NCBI GenBank assembly: GCA_963797565.1
Contig: CAWCPM010000014.1
Location: 78,899 to 142,898 of the forward strand
Reading direction: 5' to 3'
DNA length: 64,000 bases
Source of the DNA: JAICYJ01 sp963797565
GTDB taxonomy: Bacteria; Actinomycetota; Thermoleophilia; Gaiellales; JAICJC01
The notes under the pieces are model-generated. The model ran no database searches. It worked only from the letters and a program-made list of their open reading frames with translations, and was not told where the DNA came from. Below are positions 8,541 through 18,197 of this stretch, piece after piece. The translations under genes were made by a program, and so were the position numbers. How positions within the stretch are numbered: position 1 is the stretch's first letter; each line of letters opens with the position of its first letter.

Positions 8541-10610
8541 TCAGACCCGCTGACCCGGCCCGGTTAGCGCGTGAGCAAGTGGGATGATCAGGATGGCCAC
8601 GATGTTCGTGATCTTGATCATCGGGTTGATGGCCGGTCCGGCCGTGTCCTTGTAGGGGTCGCCGACCGTGTCGCCGGTGATCGAGGCCGCGTGCGCCGGC
8701 GAGCCCTTGCCGCCGTGCGCGCCGTCCTCGATCAGCTTCTTGGCGTTGTCCCACGCGCCGCCGCCGGATGTCATCGAGATGGCGAGGAACAGCCCGGTCA
8801 CGATCGTGCCCACCAGCAGTCCGCCCAGCGCCTGGTAGGAGATCAGGCCGACCACGATCGGCACGGCCACCGGGATCAGCGCCGGCAGCTGCATCTCGCG
8901 GATCGCCGTGCGGGTGACCAGGTCGACGCAGCGCGCGTAGTCGGGCTTCGCGGTGCCCTCCATGATCCCCGGAATCTCCCGGAACTGGCGGCGCACCTCC
9001 TCGACCACCTGGCTGCCGGCGCGGCCGACGGCGTCCATCGCCAGCGAGGCGAACAGGAACGGCATCAGGCCGCCGATCAGCAGGCCGGCCAGCACCCACG
9101 GGTCGTTGATCCGAAACACGATCGGGTGGCCGACCTGCTTGGCCAGCTCGTCGTTGTAGCTCTGGAACAGCACCAGCGCGGCCAGCCCGGCGGAACCGAT
9201 CGCGTAGCCCTTGGTGACGGCCTTGGTGGTGTTGCCGACCGCGTCCAGCGGGTCGGTGACGTTGTCGCGCACCTCGTGCGGCAGGTCGGCCATCTCGGCG
9301 ATGCCGCCGGCGTTGTCGGTGACCGGGCCGAAGGCGTCCAGCGCGACCACCATGCCCGCCATCGAGAGCATGGCCGTGACCGCGGTGGCGATGCCGTAGA
9401 TACCGGCCAGCTTGTAGGAGCCGAGCGTGCCCACGACCAGCACGATCACGGGCAGCGCGGTGGCCTGCATGCCCACCGCCAGGCCGGCGATGATGTTGGT
9501 CGCGTGGCCGGTGGTCGACTGCTGGGCGATCCGCTTGACCGGATTGAACCGGGTGCCGGTGTAGTACTCGGTGATGCCCACCAGCAGCGCCGTGATGATG
9601 AGGCCGATCAGGGCGCACAGGTAGATCCGGCCCCAGCCGTGGGGCAGGTCGCCGGCCACCGAGTGGATCACCGGGATGTAGATCAGAGCCGACAGCGCGG
9701 CGGAGACGAACACGCCGGTGTAGAGCGCCGTCATGATGCTGCCGCTCTTCGGCAGCCGCACCAGCAGCGTGCCCACGATCGACGCCGGGATCGCCAGGGC
9801 ACCCAGCAGCAGCGGCAGCACGACCGCGGCGTGGATGCCGCTGAGAGCGCCCAGGAACATCGCCGCGACGATGGTCACCGCATAGGTCTCGAACAGGTCG
9901 GCCGCCATGCCGGCGTCGTCGCCGACGTTGTCACCGACGTTGTCGGCGATCACGGCCGGGTTGCGCGGGTCGTCCTCGGGGATGCCGGCCTCGATCTTGC
10001 CCACCAGGTCGGCGCCCACGTCTGCGCCCTTGGTGAAGATGCCGCCGCCCAGCCGGGCGAACACGGAGATCAGCGAGCCACCGAAGGCCAGGCCGACCAG
10101 CGCCTTGGTCGCCGTCTGGTCGCTGTAGTCCATCACGCGCAGGACGCCGTAGTAGCCGGCCACGCCCAGCAGGCCCAGGCCCACCACGAGGATGCCGGTC
10201 ACCGTGCCGCCCTTGAAGGCCACCGACAGCGCCGGCGCCATGCCGCTCTTCGCGGCCTCGGCGGTGCGGACGTTCGCGCGCACGGCCACGTTCATGCCGA
10301 TGAAACCGGTGATCCCTGACAGCACCGCGCCGATCACGAACCCGATCGCCACCTTCAGGCCCAGGTCGCCGGTCCAGATGCCGGCCACGGCGATCGCGAC
10401 CGCCACCACCACGGCCACGCCTGCGATCGTCGTGTACTGGCGGCGCAGATAGGCTGCCGCCCCCTCCTGGATCGCCGCGGCGATCTCGCGCATGCGGTCG
10501 GATCCCTGCGGCTGCGCCAGCACCCAGCGGGTCAACAAGAGCCCGTATACAACCGCCGCAACGCCACACACGATCGCGATCAGGACGGCATGGTCAACCA
10601 GTGAACTCAC
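8541..10610 (-). CDS. hppA: Membrane-bound ion-translocating pyrophosphatase, K+-independent type
   Basis: Integral membrane pump that couples pyrophosphate hydrolysis to H+ export. The protein has 689 residues and about 16 membrane segments. The catalytic loop DVGADLVGKIE and the acidic NVGDNVGD cluster bind Mg-PPi. In the segment GNTTKAVTKG a lysine replaces the alanine of K+-requiring enzymes; by established family knowledge this marks the K+-independent class, which is mostly proton pumping. GTG start at 10610 with AAGGAG about 9 bases upstream. It is a single-gene unit with its own promoter and terminator hairpin. Confidence 0.96.
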   Translation of the reverse strand: MSSLVDHAVLIAIVCGVAAVVYGLLLTRWVLAQPQGSDRMREIAAAIQEGAAAYLRRQYTTIAGVAVVVAVAIAVAGIWTGDLGLKVAIGFVIGAVLSGITGFIGMNVAVRANVRTAEAAKSGMAPALSVAFKGGTVTGILVVGLGLLGVAGYYGVLRVMDYSDQTATKALVGLAFGGSLISVFARLGGGIFTKGADVGADLVGKIEAGIPEDDPRNPAVIADNVGDNVGDDAGMAADLFETYAVTIVAAMFLGALSGIHAAVVLPLLLGALAIPASIVGTLLVRLPKSGSIMTALYTGVFVSAALSALIYIPVIHSVAGDLPHGWGRIYLCALIGLIITALLVGITEYYTGTRFNPVKRIAQQSTTGHATNIIAGLAVGMQATALPVIVLVVGTLGSYKLAGIYGIATAVTAMLSMAGMVVALDAFGPVTDNAGGIAEMADLPHEVRDNVTDPLDAVGNTTKAVTKGYAIGSAGLAALVLFQSYNDELAKQVGHPIVFRINDPWVLAGLLIGGLMPFLFASLAMDAVGRAGSQVVEEVRRQFREIPGIMEGTAKPDYARCVDLVTRTAIREMQLPALIPVAVPIVVGLISYQALGGLLVGTIVTGLFLAISMTSGGGAWDNAKKLIEDGAHGGKGSPAHAASITGDTVGDPYKDTAGPAINPMIKITNIVAILIIPLAHALTGPGQRV

Positions 10611-10647
10611 GTGGCAAGCTCCTTAGGAGGTCGATGACAACCGCGCG

Positions 10648-10653
10648 ATTGTA
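10648..10653 (-). promoter_or_regulatory. -10 box of hppA
   Basis: TACAAT on the minus strand, 37 bases before the hppA GTG, giving a leader of about 30 bases that contains the AAGGAG ribosome site. The -35 element is weak (CTGTTC at about 16 bases spacing). Confidence 0.5.
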
Positions 10654-10723
10654 TCAGCGGTCGCGGCTTGAACAGGCGGGTTACCCGGGAGGTTGTGACG
10701 CCCCGGTGCGGCCCGCCGGATTT

Positions 10724-11521
10724 CTAGAACCGGGCTCCCGTGAGCGCGGTCGCGCAGGTGTCCTGCGGTTGCGGGCCGATCTTGGGGATCGCCTCGAACA
10801 GCAGCCGCCGCAGCTTCTCGTTGTTCTCGGTGAACACCTTCACCACGGACTCGTGGCTGACAGGTTCCACGTCGGGGTCGTCCTCCAGGCCCACGTCGTA
10901 GTCGGTGATCAGCGAGACGTTGGCGTAGCAGAGCTCCAGCTCGCGGGCCAGCCAGCCCTCCGGGTAGGCCGTCATGTTGATCACGCCCCACCCCATCTGG
11001 CTGAACCAGCGGCTCTCCGACCGTGTCGAGAAGCGCGGGCCCTGGATCACCACCACGGTGCCGCCGTCGCGGATGTCGAGGCCCTGCGAGCGGCCGGTCT
11101 CGAGCAGCACCTGCCGCAGCTCGGAGCAGTACGGGTCGGCGGCCGAGACGTGCGTCGTCACCGGCCCGTCGTAGAACGTGTCGGCGCGGCCGCTGGTGCG
11201 ATCGACGAACTGGTCGCAGACCACGAACGTGCCCGGCGGCAGATCCTTCGACAGGCTGCCCGACGCGCATGGACCGATCACGCGGCGCACGCCCAGCTCC
11301 TTCATCGCCCACAGGTTGGCGCGGTAGGGGATCGCGTGCGGCGGCAGGCTGTGGGTGCGACCGTGGCGGGGCATGAACGCCACCCGCTTGCCGCCCACGT
11401 CGCCGATCACGAAGCGGTCGGAGGTGGGGCCGTACGGCGTGTCCACCACCACCTCCTCGGCGTCGTCGAGGAACGAGTAGAACCCCGACCCTCCGAACAC
11501 CCCGATCTCGGCGCTGCTCAT
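10724..11521 (-). CDS. mtnP: S-methyl-5'-thioadenosine phosphorylase
   Basis: Phosphorolysis of methylthioadenosine to adenine and methylthioribose-1-phosphate in methionine salvage. The 265-residue protein belongs to the PNP/MTAP family: GVFGGSGFY at residues 7-15 binds phosphate, MPRHGR and PYRANLWA follow, and the substrate motif INMTAYPEGWLARE is present. The N in INMTA and the D in TDYDVG favour MTA/6-aminopurines, though the inosine/guanosine subclass cannot be excluded. The start overlaps the upstream gene as ATGA, so it is the last gene of a YbdK-DUF1844-mtnP operon. Confidence 0.9.
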   Translation of the reverse strand: MSSAEIGVFGGSGFYSFLDDAEEVVVDTPYGPTSDRFVIGDVGGKRVAFMPRHGRTHSLPPHAIPYRANLWAMKELGVRRVIGPCASGSLSKDLPPGTFVVCDQFVDRTSGRADTFYDGPVTTHVSAADPYCSELRQVLLETGRSQGLDIRDGGTVVVIQGPRFSTRSESRWFSQMGWGVINMTAYPEGWLARELELCYANVSLITDYDVGLEDDPDVEPVSHESVVKVFTENNEKLRRLLFEAIPKIGPQPQDTCATALTGARF

Positions 11522-11907
11522 ACGTCTCCTCCCGGTGTCCAGATGGGCGGACGCGGAGGCGTCTCGACCGTCGGTTGGGTGTCCTTCGCAGCCTCCGGCT
11601 CCTGTCCGGCGGCGGGCGCGGCCGCGGGCGCGCTGGCCTCGGCGTAGGCCAGCTGCAGCTCGGAGAGCGCGCGGCGGTACTGGCGCAGATGCTCGGGCGG
11701 CAGCAGGCGCCCGACCAACGGCATCAGCGCATCGGCGGTATCGATCGCAAGCTGCGCCTGCTCGAGGTCGCCCTTGCGCGCGATTTCATCGGCGGCCAGC
11801 GAGATCGCCAGCTGCGCGGTCGACAGCACCAGCTCCGGCACCGTCGGCATCCGCATCTCCTGTTCGGCGCCTTCTGGCCCCGGTCCCTGTGCGCCCGTGT
11901 CGCTCAT
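11518..11907 (-). CDS. DUF1844-like helical protein
   Basis: A 129-residue, mostly helical protein of unknown function. The central part (PELVLSTAQLAISLAADEI, then DLEQAQLAIDTADAL) resembles DUF1844 proteins of actinobacteria; the last 30 residues are Ala/Pro-rich and probably disordered. ATG 11907 is preceded by GGGAGG and overlaps the YbdK stop as ATGA. Its own stop overlaps the mtnP start in the same way, so the three products are made together. Confidence 0.65.
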   Translation of the reverse strand: MSDTGAQGPGPEGAEQEMRMPTVPELVLSTAQLAISLAADEIARKGDLEQAQLAIDTADALMPLVGRLLPPEHLRQYRRALSELQLAYAEASAPAAAPAAGQEPEAAKDTQPTVETPPRPPIWTPGGDV

Positions 11908-13100
11908 AGCGCTCCCTCCCTGTCCGATAGCCATTCCCCAACCGAGCGCTGGTTACGCTCGACCACGTCCGGCCACAGCTCGCGCGGGTCGGCTCCATCC
12001 TCCATCAGCTCGTCCATGCGCTGCGACAGGGTCGGCTCGCGCAACGGCGGCAGGTACGGGGCGATGCCCAGGTCTGTCGCGGTGTCGGCGACCTGGTCGA
12101 GCACCTGCTCGAGGCGCTCCAGGGCCGGGATCGAGCGGCGCGCGGCCAGGTCGATCAGCTCGCCCGACATGCCCCAGCGGATCGCCCGCCACATGTTCTC
12201 CTCGAGGTCGCGGCCGGGGTAGCCGGGCAGCGGCTCGCCGGCGTCGAAGCGACGGGCGAAGTCGGCGGTCAGCGCCACCATCAGGCCGGACAGCGCCACC
12301 GAGCGCGCGAACTCCGGCTGCCCGTCGCAGATCCGGGTCTCGACGGTGGGATAGGCCTGGTGTGGGCGCACGCTCCACCAGATCTCCGTGTGCTCGCGGA
12401 TCGAGCGCGTATCGATCAGGAAGCGGACGAACTCCGCGTACTGATCCCAGCCGGAGAAGCTGTCGGGGATGCCGCAGCGCGGAAAGAACTTGGTGAAGAT
12501 CTCGGTGCGGGTGGAGTGCAGGTGCGTGTGGCGCCCCTCCAGCCAGGGCGAGCTGCCGGAGAAGGCGAGCAGCTCCGGCAGCACCGTGCGAAGCGCGCTG
12601 TTGACGGCGATCGCGCGGTCGGCGCCGTTGATGCCGACGTGCACGTGCAGGCCGAACGTGTTGTTGCGCCAGGCCACGTAGCGCAGGGTCGACTCGACGA
12701 TCGCGTAGTGCGGCGTGTCGATCACCTGCTGGTCCTCCCAGCGCGAGTACGGATGCGTGCCTGCCGCGCACAGGCGGTAGCCGAGGTCGTCGGCCACGTC
12801 GAGCAGGTCGGCCCGCCGCTGGGCCATGGCGGCGGCCGCCTCCGCGAAGCTGCCGCACTTTCCGGTCCTGACCTCAACCTCGCTCCGGATCAGCTCCCCC
12901 GCCACCATCTCGCGCAGCGTCGGGTGCTCGCGGGCGGCCACGGCGAACCGCTCGAAGCCGGACGTCATCTCCAGCGTGGCCGGCTCGAGGATCGCGAACT
13001 CCTCCTCGACCGCGATGGTGAAGTCCTCGGCCTGCTCGAACTGGACGCGCGCGTGCTCGAGCGCCGCCAGCGGGTCGGTGATCTTGGGCGACTCTCCCAT
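11904..13100 (-). CDS. YbdK-type carboxylate-amine ligase (glutamate-cysteine ligase-like), copy 1
   Basis: ATP-dependent ligase of the GCS2 family joining an amino-acid carboxylate to an amine; the exact substrate in this lineage is unknown. The protein has 398 residues. The N-terminal VEEEF (about residues 30-34) is the metal/ATP glutamate cluster, followed by RTGKC, LHVHVGI and the HLHSTRTEIF segment. ATG 13100 was chosen over a longer frame because family members begin shortly before VEEE. A paralogue is at 62.2-63.4 kb. No glutathione synthetase partner lies nearby. Confidence 0.88.
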   Translation of the reverse strand: MGESPKITDPLAALEHARVQFEQAEDFTIAVEEEFAILEPATLEMTSGFERFAVAAREHPTLREMVAGELIRSEVEVRTGKCGSFAEAAAAMAQRRADLLDVADDLGYRLCAAGTHPYSRWEDQQVIDTPHYAIVESTLRYVAWRNNTFGLHVHVGINGADRAIAVNSALRTVLPELLAFSGSSPWLEGRHTHLHSTRTEIFTKFFPRCGIPDSFSGWDQYAEFVRFLIDTRSIREHTEIWWSVRPHQAYPTVETRICDGQPEFARSVALSGLMVALTADFARRFDAGEPLPGYPGRDLEENMWRAIRWGMSGELIDLAARRSIPALERLEQVLDQVADTATDLGIAPYLPPLREPTLSQRMDELMEDGADPRELWPDVVERNQRSVGEWLSDREGAL

Positions 13101-13144
13101 GCGCAGCGGCACGATACCGGAGCCGCCGCCGCATGTCGTCGTAG

Positions 13145-14413
13145 CTAGGGTGAGTCCTCCTCGTCGTCGTTGTGCTGTACACCTGCGATCAGGCGATCGG
13201 CGATCCGCTCCCAGCTCCAGCGGGCGCAGACCCGCTCCCGGCCGAGCAGGCCGATCGCATCCCGCTCGGCCGCGGGCATGTCCATGACGGAGCCGACCAC
13301 GCGCTCCAGGTCGTCGACGGAGCCGTCGAACGTGCGCGAGGCGGGCCCCAGGCCGGCCGCCACCTCTGCCAGACCCGAGTGGTCGGAGACGACCGTCATC
13401 AGGCCGCAGCTGGCGGCCTCGGCGGCGACCATCCCGAACGCCTCCGGGAGCACGCTCGGCACCACCACCAGCTCGGCGCACGGCACCAGCTGCTGCAGCT
13501 GGGCGTGATCCATGGCGCCGGTGAAGATCACGCGCTCGCCGGCCAGCGACTCCAGCCAGGCCCGGTCGGAGCCAAAGCCGACCACCACCAGCGACGTGTC
13601 CGGATGCCGCGGAGCCAGGCGCCGCCACGCGTCGAGCAGCAGGTGCACGCCCTTCTGGCGCAGCAGCTTGCCGAAGTAGAGGATGAACGGGCCGGCGTGC
13701 TCGAGGCGATCGGCGGCATCGGCGTCCGGGTGCCGTTCCGGGTGCGCGCCCGGCCGGTCTGACCGCAGTAGCTGGGACAGGGCCGCCCGCGAGCCGCCGT
13801 CCGGGCGGAACGCGTCCACGTCGACGCCGGGCGGGACGATCGCGACGCGGTCGAGGAACGGGCCGTCGCCCAGCAGCTCGCGTGTCACATCCACGATGTG
13901 CTGCGACCCGGCGAACACGTCGTGCGCCGAGTCGAGCGGGCCGCGGGCCAGGTCGGCCAGGCGCCGGCTACCGCGGATCGCGTACTCCAGCTCGGACCCG
14001 TGCAGCTTGACGGCATACGGCGTTTCGGAGGCCGCGCAGCCACGCTGTGCCACAGGCCCGCCCATGATGGCGTGGTTTGCCAGCACCAGATCGGCGGGCT
14101 CCCGCTCCAGCTCGGTGGCCAGCGCCGACGCGTTCAGGTCGAGGTAGCGCTCCAGCTCGGCATCTGAGAAGTCGCCCACCAGGCGGGCCTCGATGCCCTC
14201 GTAGCGGTCGAGTACGAACGTCGGCAGCAGCGGGCCTGTCTCGGGCCGGACGATGCGCACGCCCGGGCCCAGCGAGAACCGCTCCGGGTGCGGCTCCTGG
14301 CAGAGCACGCGCACGTCGTGGCCGAGCCGGGCCCAGGCGCCGGCCACGTGCTGGGTGTAGATGTTGGAACCGGTCCCAGACAGCAGGTAGCCGTGCCAGA
14401 GGACGAGGTTCAC
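13145..14413 (-). CDS. Glycosyltransferase family 4
   Basis: A 422-residue GT-B fold enzyme transferring a sugar from a nucleotide donor. The N-terminal lobe starts with a glycine-rich SGTGSNIYTQ loop. The C-terminal donor lobe has FGKLLRQKGVHLLLDAW, VVVGFGSDR and the catalytic E-x7-E region VVPSVLPEAFGMVAAEAASCG. It has no signal peptide, so it is cytoplasmic. The linker contains a His-rich insertion (about 235-255). A GTG start is likely. The glycan made is unknown; the nearby glucan-like lipoprotein genes lie elsewhere. Confidence 0.88.
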   Translation of the reverse strand: MNLVLWHGYLLSGTGSNIYTQHVAGAWARLGHDVRVLCQEPHPERFSLGPGVRIVRPETGPLLPTFVLDRYEGIEARLVGDFSDAELERYLDLNASALATELEREPADLVLANHAIMGGPVAQRGCAASETPYAVKLHGSELEYAIRGSRRLADLARGPLDSAHDVFAGSQHIVDVTRELLGDGPFLDRVAIVPPGVDVDAFRPDGGSRAALSQLLRSDRPGAHPERHPDADAADRLEHAGPFILYFGKLLRQKGVHLLLDAWRRLAPRHPDTSLVVVGFGSDRAWLESLAGERVIFTGAMDHAQLQQLVPCAELVVVPSVLPEAFGMVAAEAASCGLMTVVSDHSGLAEVAAGLGPASRTFDGSVDDLERVVGSVMDMPAAERDAIGLLGRERVCARWSWERIADRLIAGVQHNDDEEDSP

Positions 14414-14478
14414 GACGCTGCTGCGGGCTCGTGGAGCGGCACGTGCTCTATTGAACCACCGTGCGACTATCTCCGTGG

Positions 14479-15135
14479 CTACGTCAGATGGAAGTAGAGC
14501 GCGTAGAGCAGTGCTGCGGCGGGGCTGGAGCGGTGCACGGTGACGTCGGGCGGGGTGTCGATCAGCGCGTCGGAGTAGCTGAAGATGATCTTGACGCCGG
14601 CCTCGACCAGCGCGTCGGCGGCCGGCTGCGCCGCGGCGGGCGGCACCGCCAGCACGCCCACGATGATGTTCTTCTCGCGCACCGTCTCGACCAGGGTGGC
14701 CGGGTTCTGCACCGATAGCGAGGAGATCTGGGTGCCGACCTTGCGCGGATCGCTGTCGAACACGCCCGCGATGTGGAAGCCGTGGTCGGCGAACACGGTC
14801 GACGAGGCGATCGCACGGCCCAGGTCGCCCGCCCCGATCAGGGCGATGTTGTGCTGCCCGGACGTGCGCAGGATGCCGCGGATCTCCCCGATCAGGGAGT
14901 CGATGTTGTAGCCCACCCCACGCTTGCCGAACTTGCCGAAGCCGGAGAGGTCGCGGCGGATCTGGGTGGCGTTGACGTTGGTGTACTCGCCGATCTCCTG
15001 TGACGAGATCGAATCGCGTCCCATCTTCTTGGCCTGCGTGAGCACCTGCAGATACCGGGACAGCCGCGCGGCGACCCCCACCGTGAGTCGTTCCTGCGAC
15101 AACGATTCCCCCCTGGCCATGGTTCCTTGTGACAT
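14479..15135 (-). CDS. rex: Redox-sensing transcriptional repressor Rex
   Basis: DNA-binding sensor of the NADH/NAD+ ratio. The 218-residue protein has a winged-helix domain (about 20-88, including SSQEIGEYTNVNATQIRRDL) and a Rossmann domain with GAGDLG at 101-106. ATG 15135 lies 9 bases after a TACACT -10 box; ATG 15120, preceded by AAGGA, is the alternative. TTGTGACA half-sites flank the promoter, consistent with autoregulation. It follows the tsa/grx cluster on the same strand but probably has its own promoter. Confidence 0.95.
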   Translation of the reverse strand: MSQGTMARGESLSQERLTVGVAARLSRYLQVLTQAKKMGRDSISSQEIGEYTNVNATQIRRDLSGFGKFGKRGVGYNIDSLIGEIRGILRTSGQHNIALIGAGDLGRAIASSTVFADHGFHIAGVFDSDPRKVGTQISSLSVQNPATLVETVREKNIIVGVLAVPPAAAQPAADALVEAGVKIIFSYSDALIDTPPDVTVHRSSPAAALLYALYFHLT

Positions 15136-15186
15136 TGCACGAGCAGTGTAGCGAGCGGCTTCGCTACGGGCGTCCGCTTGTCACAA
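15127..15186. promoter_or_regulatory. Possible Rex autoregulatory half-sites
   Basis: TTGTGACA at 15127-15134 and its complement TGTCACAA at 15179-15186 flank the rex -10 box, about 44 bases apart. Rex operators contain TTGTGA half-sites but normally only a few bases apart, so this may instead be two separate weak sites. A third TTGTGA is at 15209-15214 inside grx. Confidence 0.35.
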
Positions 15187-15193
15187 GACGCCG

Positions 15194-15450
15194 TCAGGAA
15201 GCGGACGATTGTGACGCCGCAACCACTCGCCGCGCCAGCTCCACGGGCTCGACGCGGTACTTGAACGCCTTGCGGCCGGCCACGTACACGACCGGGATCT
15301 GCTCGCGGTGGCGCGCCTCGAGCTCGGCATCGCCGGAGATGTCCACCAGCTGCAGGTCGAAGCCGAGCAGGGGCCGCTGGCGTTCGAGCACGTCCTTGGC
15401 GACATCGCAGAGGTGGCAGCCGGGCGCGCCGTAGAGCACCACCGGCACGC

Positions 15451-15454
<4 letters not shown>
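15194..15454 (-). CDS. Glutaredoxin-like thiol protein
   Basis: An 86-residue thioredoxin-fold protein with the active-site dithiol GCHLC (C13 and C16) and the cis-proline motif IPVVYV (about 53-58), matching the glutaredoxin-like DUF836/NrdH-type group. It probably reduces small disulfide substrates using mycothiol or thioredoxin reductase. The ATG overlaps the tsaD stop as ATGA, so it is co-translated with the t6A genes. Rex lies downstream, giving a redox flavour to this end of the operon. Confidence 0.85.
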
Positions 15455-16439
<985 letters not shown>

Positions 16440-16443
<4 letters not shown>

Positions 16444-16898
16444 GCCACCGGCTCGGGGTCGCGCCACATGATCAGGGCGTCTTCCCGGTTGTCGGTGTAG
16501 TAGCCGCGGCGGACGCCGGTCTCGACGAAGCCGAGGTCGCGGTAGAGGCCGATCGCGCTGTCGTTGGAGACGCGCACCTCGAGCGTGTAGCCGCGGTCGA
16601 TGTCCTCGCCGGTCAGCTCGAACAGCCGCTCCAGCATCTGCCGGGCGACGCCGCGGCCGCGCCAGGGCTCGTCGACGGCGACGTTCATGACGTGCCAGGC
16701 ATCGACGTAGCGGGCGACGATCAGGTAGCCGAGCATGTCCTCGCCCTGGAAGGCGCCCAGGCAGATACCGCTGGGCTTGGACAGCTCGCCGGCGAACATC
16801 GACCGCGACCACGGGGTCGGGTAGGCGCGGCGCTCGATCCGCTCGATGGCATCCAGGTCGACCGGGCGCAGCGGCCGCACGTCGACGGCGGTCATCAT
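16440..16898 (-). CDS. rimI: Ribosomal-protein-alanine N-acetyltransferase
   Basis: GNAT enzyme that acetylates the N-terminal alanine of ribosomal protein S18. It has about 152 residues, with the acetyl-CoA loop RGRGVARQML (about 78-87) and the C-terminal SNDSAIGLYRDLGF. ATG 16898 overlaps the tsaB stop as ATGA, with a second in-frame ATG right behind it. It is embedded between tsaB and tsaD, its usual position in actinobacteria. Other N-terminal acetylation targets are possible. Confidence 0.9.
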
Positions 16899-17518
16899 GA
16901 GGCGGCCCTCGCTGGGGGCGACCGGTCGGCATCCGGTGCGCGCACGTAGAGGGGCTCGGGCACGACCCAGCGGTCGGATAGCGATGCGTGGTGGCGGGCC
17001 CACGGGGTGTGCAGCGGCGAGGCGTCAGGCGCGATCACGGAGGCGGGCTCCAGCAGCTCGCGGTAGCGGACGGCGCCGTCGCCGGCCAGCGAGGCGCCGG
17101 GCGTGATCAGCTCGGCCAGGCGCGCGGGCGCGATCACGCACAGGTCGATGCCCGCTCCCTGGCAGAACACCTCGCCGCGACGAGCGTCGATGCAGGCCAC
17201 GTCCACGCCGTCGCCGCAGAGCAGGGCGTCGAGCGTGCCGACGCCGTGGACCGGCACGGACAGGGCGAAGCCAAGCGCGCGGGCCGACGCAAGGCCGATC
17301 CGCAGGCCGGTGAAGGTGCCCGGCCCGATACCTGCCACGATCGCGTCCAGCTGCGACGGCTCGACGGCGGCCGTGCGCATCAGGTGGTCGACGTCGTCGA
17401 GCAGGTGCTGGGCGGCGGTGGAGCGACCGGACGTGGCCGACTCGGCCAGCACCTCGCCGTCCCGCCACAGGCAGGCGGTTGCGGTGTCAGTCGCGGTATC
17501 GAGCGAGAGCAGCAGCAA
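16895..17518 (-). CDS. tsaB: t6A synthesis complex subunit TsaB
   Basis: Non-catalytic partner that dimerises with TsaD. The 207-residue protein has an N-terminal LSLDTATDTATA strand-turn, GPGTFTGLRIGLASARAL (about 68-85) and DARRGEVF (about 111-118), all TsaB hallmarks. The C-terminus is somewhat shortened. The gene overlaps the end of tsaE by 32 bases and the start of rimI by 4 bases, so translation of the whole set is coupled. Confidence 0.95.
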   Translation of the reverse strand: MLLLSLDTATDTATACLWRDGEVLAESATSGRSTAAQHLLDDVDHLMRTAAVEPSQLDAIVAGIGPGTFTGLRIGLASARALGFALSVPVHGVGTLDALLCGDGVDVACIDARRGEVFCQGAGIDLCVIAPARLAELITPGASLAGDGAVRYRELLEPASVIAPDASPLHTPWARHHASLSDRWVVPEPLYVRAPDADRSPPARAAS

Positions 17519-17963
17519 TAGCGTTCAACAGACCCGAATCGTCGCAGGACAGCGTGATCAGCCTAGCATCGCCCTGCAGGTGGTCGATGTCCACCGTGAC
17601 ACGCGGATCGGGCAGCAGCCCGGCCCCGGCGTCGGGCCACTCGACGAACGCGATCGCATCGTCGAAGTAGGGCTCGAGGTCGGCCCATTCCTCGATCGTG
17701 AGGCCGCTCGAGCGGTAGAGGTCGAGGTGCGCGACGCAGACGCGGTCGGCCGCGTACCGGTTGCCCACCGTGTAGGTGGGGCTGGTGACCGGCTGCGCCA
17801 CCCCGAGCGCACGCGCGGCGCCGCGCACGAAGGCGGTCTTCCCCACCCCCAGCTGGCCGCGCAGCCAGACCGAGTCACCCGGCTCGAGCAGGGCGGCCAG
17901 TTCGGCCGCGATCGCCTCGGTATCGGCCGGCGACCGGGATGTCAGCGGACGAGGGTCAGCCAC
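17487..17963 (-). CDS. tsaE: t6A synthesis ATPase TsaE
   Basis: P-loop ATPase required for turnover of the TsaB-TsaD complex. The roughly 158-residue protein has Walker A GQLGVGKTAF (about 38-47), TSPTYTVGN, HLDLYR and FVEWPD. GTG 17963 was chosen because TATGGT lies 8 bases upstream; GTG 17969 would begin 2 bases from that box. It is first in the tsaE-tsaB-rimI-tsaD-grx operon. Confidence 0.93.
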   Translation of the reverse strand: MADPRPLTSRSPADTEAIAAELAALLEPGDSVWLRGQLGVGKTAFVRGAARALGVAQPVTSPTYTVGNRYAADRVCVAHLDLYRSSGLTIEEWADLEPYFDDAIAFVEWPDAGAGLLPDPRVTVDIDHLQGDARLITLSCDDSGLLNAIAAALARYRD

Positions 17964-17996
17964 GGCCACCGACCATAGCCACCGGGCCGGGCTGGT

Positions 17997-18010
17997 GGTG
18001 TCAAACACCG
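17997..18010. repeat. Short palindromic intergenic repeat, copy 1
   Basis: GGTGTCAAACACCG: 5-base arms GGTGT/ACACC around CAA. An identical copy begins exactly 110 bases later and a one-mismatch copy lies at 45943. All are intergenic. This 228-base gap between tsaE and the glycosylase gene holds no gene. Confidence 0.7.
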
Positions 18011-18106
18011 CTTCGGCCGCCGTGGCACTCCGGCACCGAACTGGCGCAGCTGTGGGCGTGCGCCCTGACAGCGATTCATGGAGAACAGTCCCCTCGCCCA
18101 ATTATT

Positions 18107-18120
18107 GGTGTCAAACACCG
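18107..18120. repeat. Short palindromic intergenic repeat, copy 2
   Basis: Identical 14-base copy of the repeat at 17997, preceded by an AT-rich AATTATT that is unusual for this DNA. Confidence 0.7.
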
Positions 18121-18197
18121 ACCGCGGGGTGCGGGCATCTCGGCACGCAACCGTGACCGGGCGCTGCCGAGCCGTGACGCTGCCCCGCGTCCTGCGC

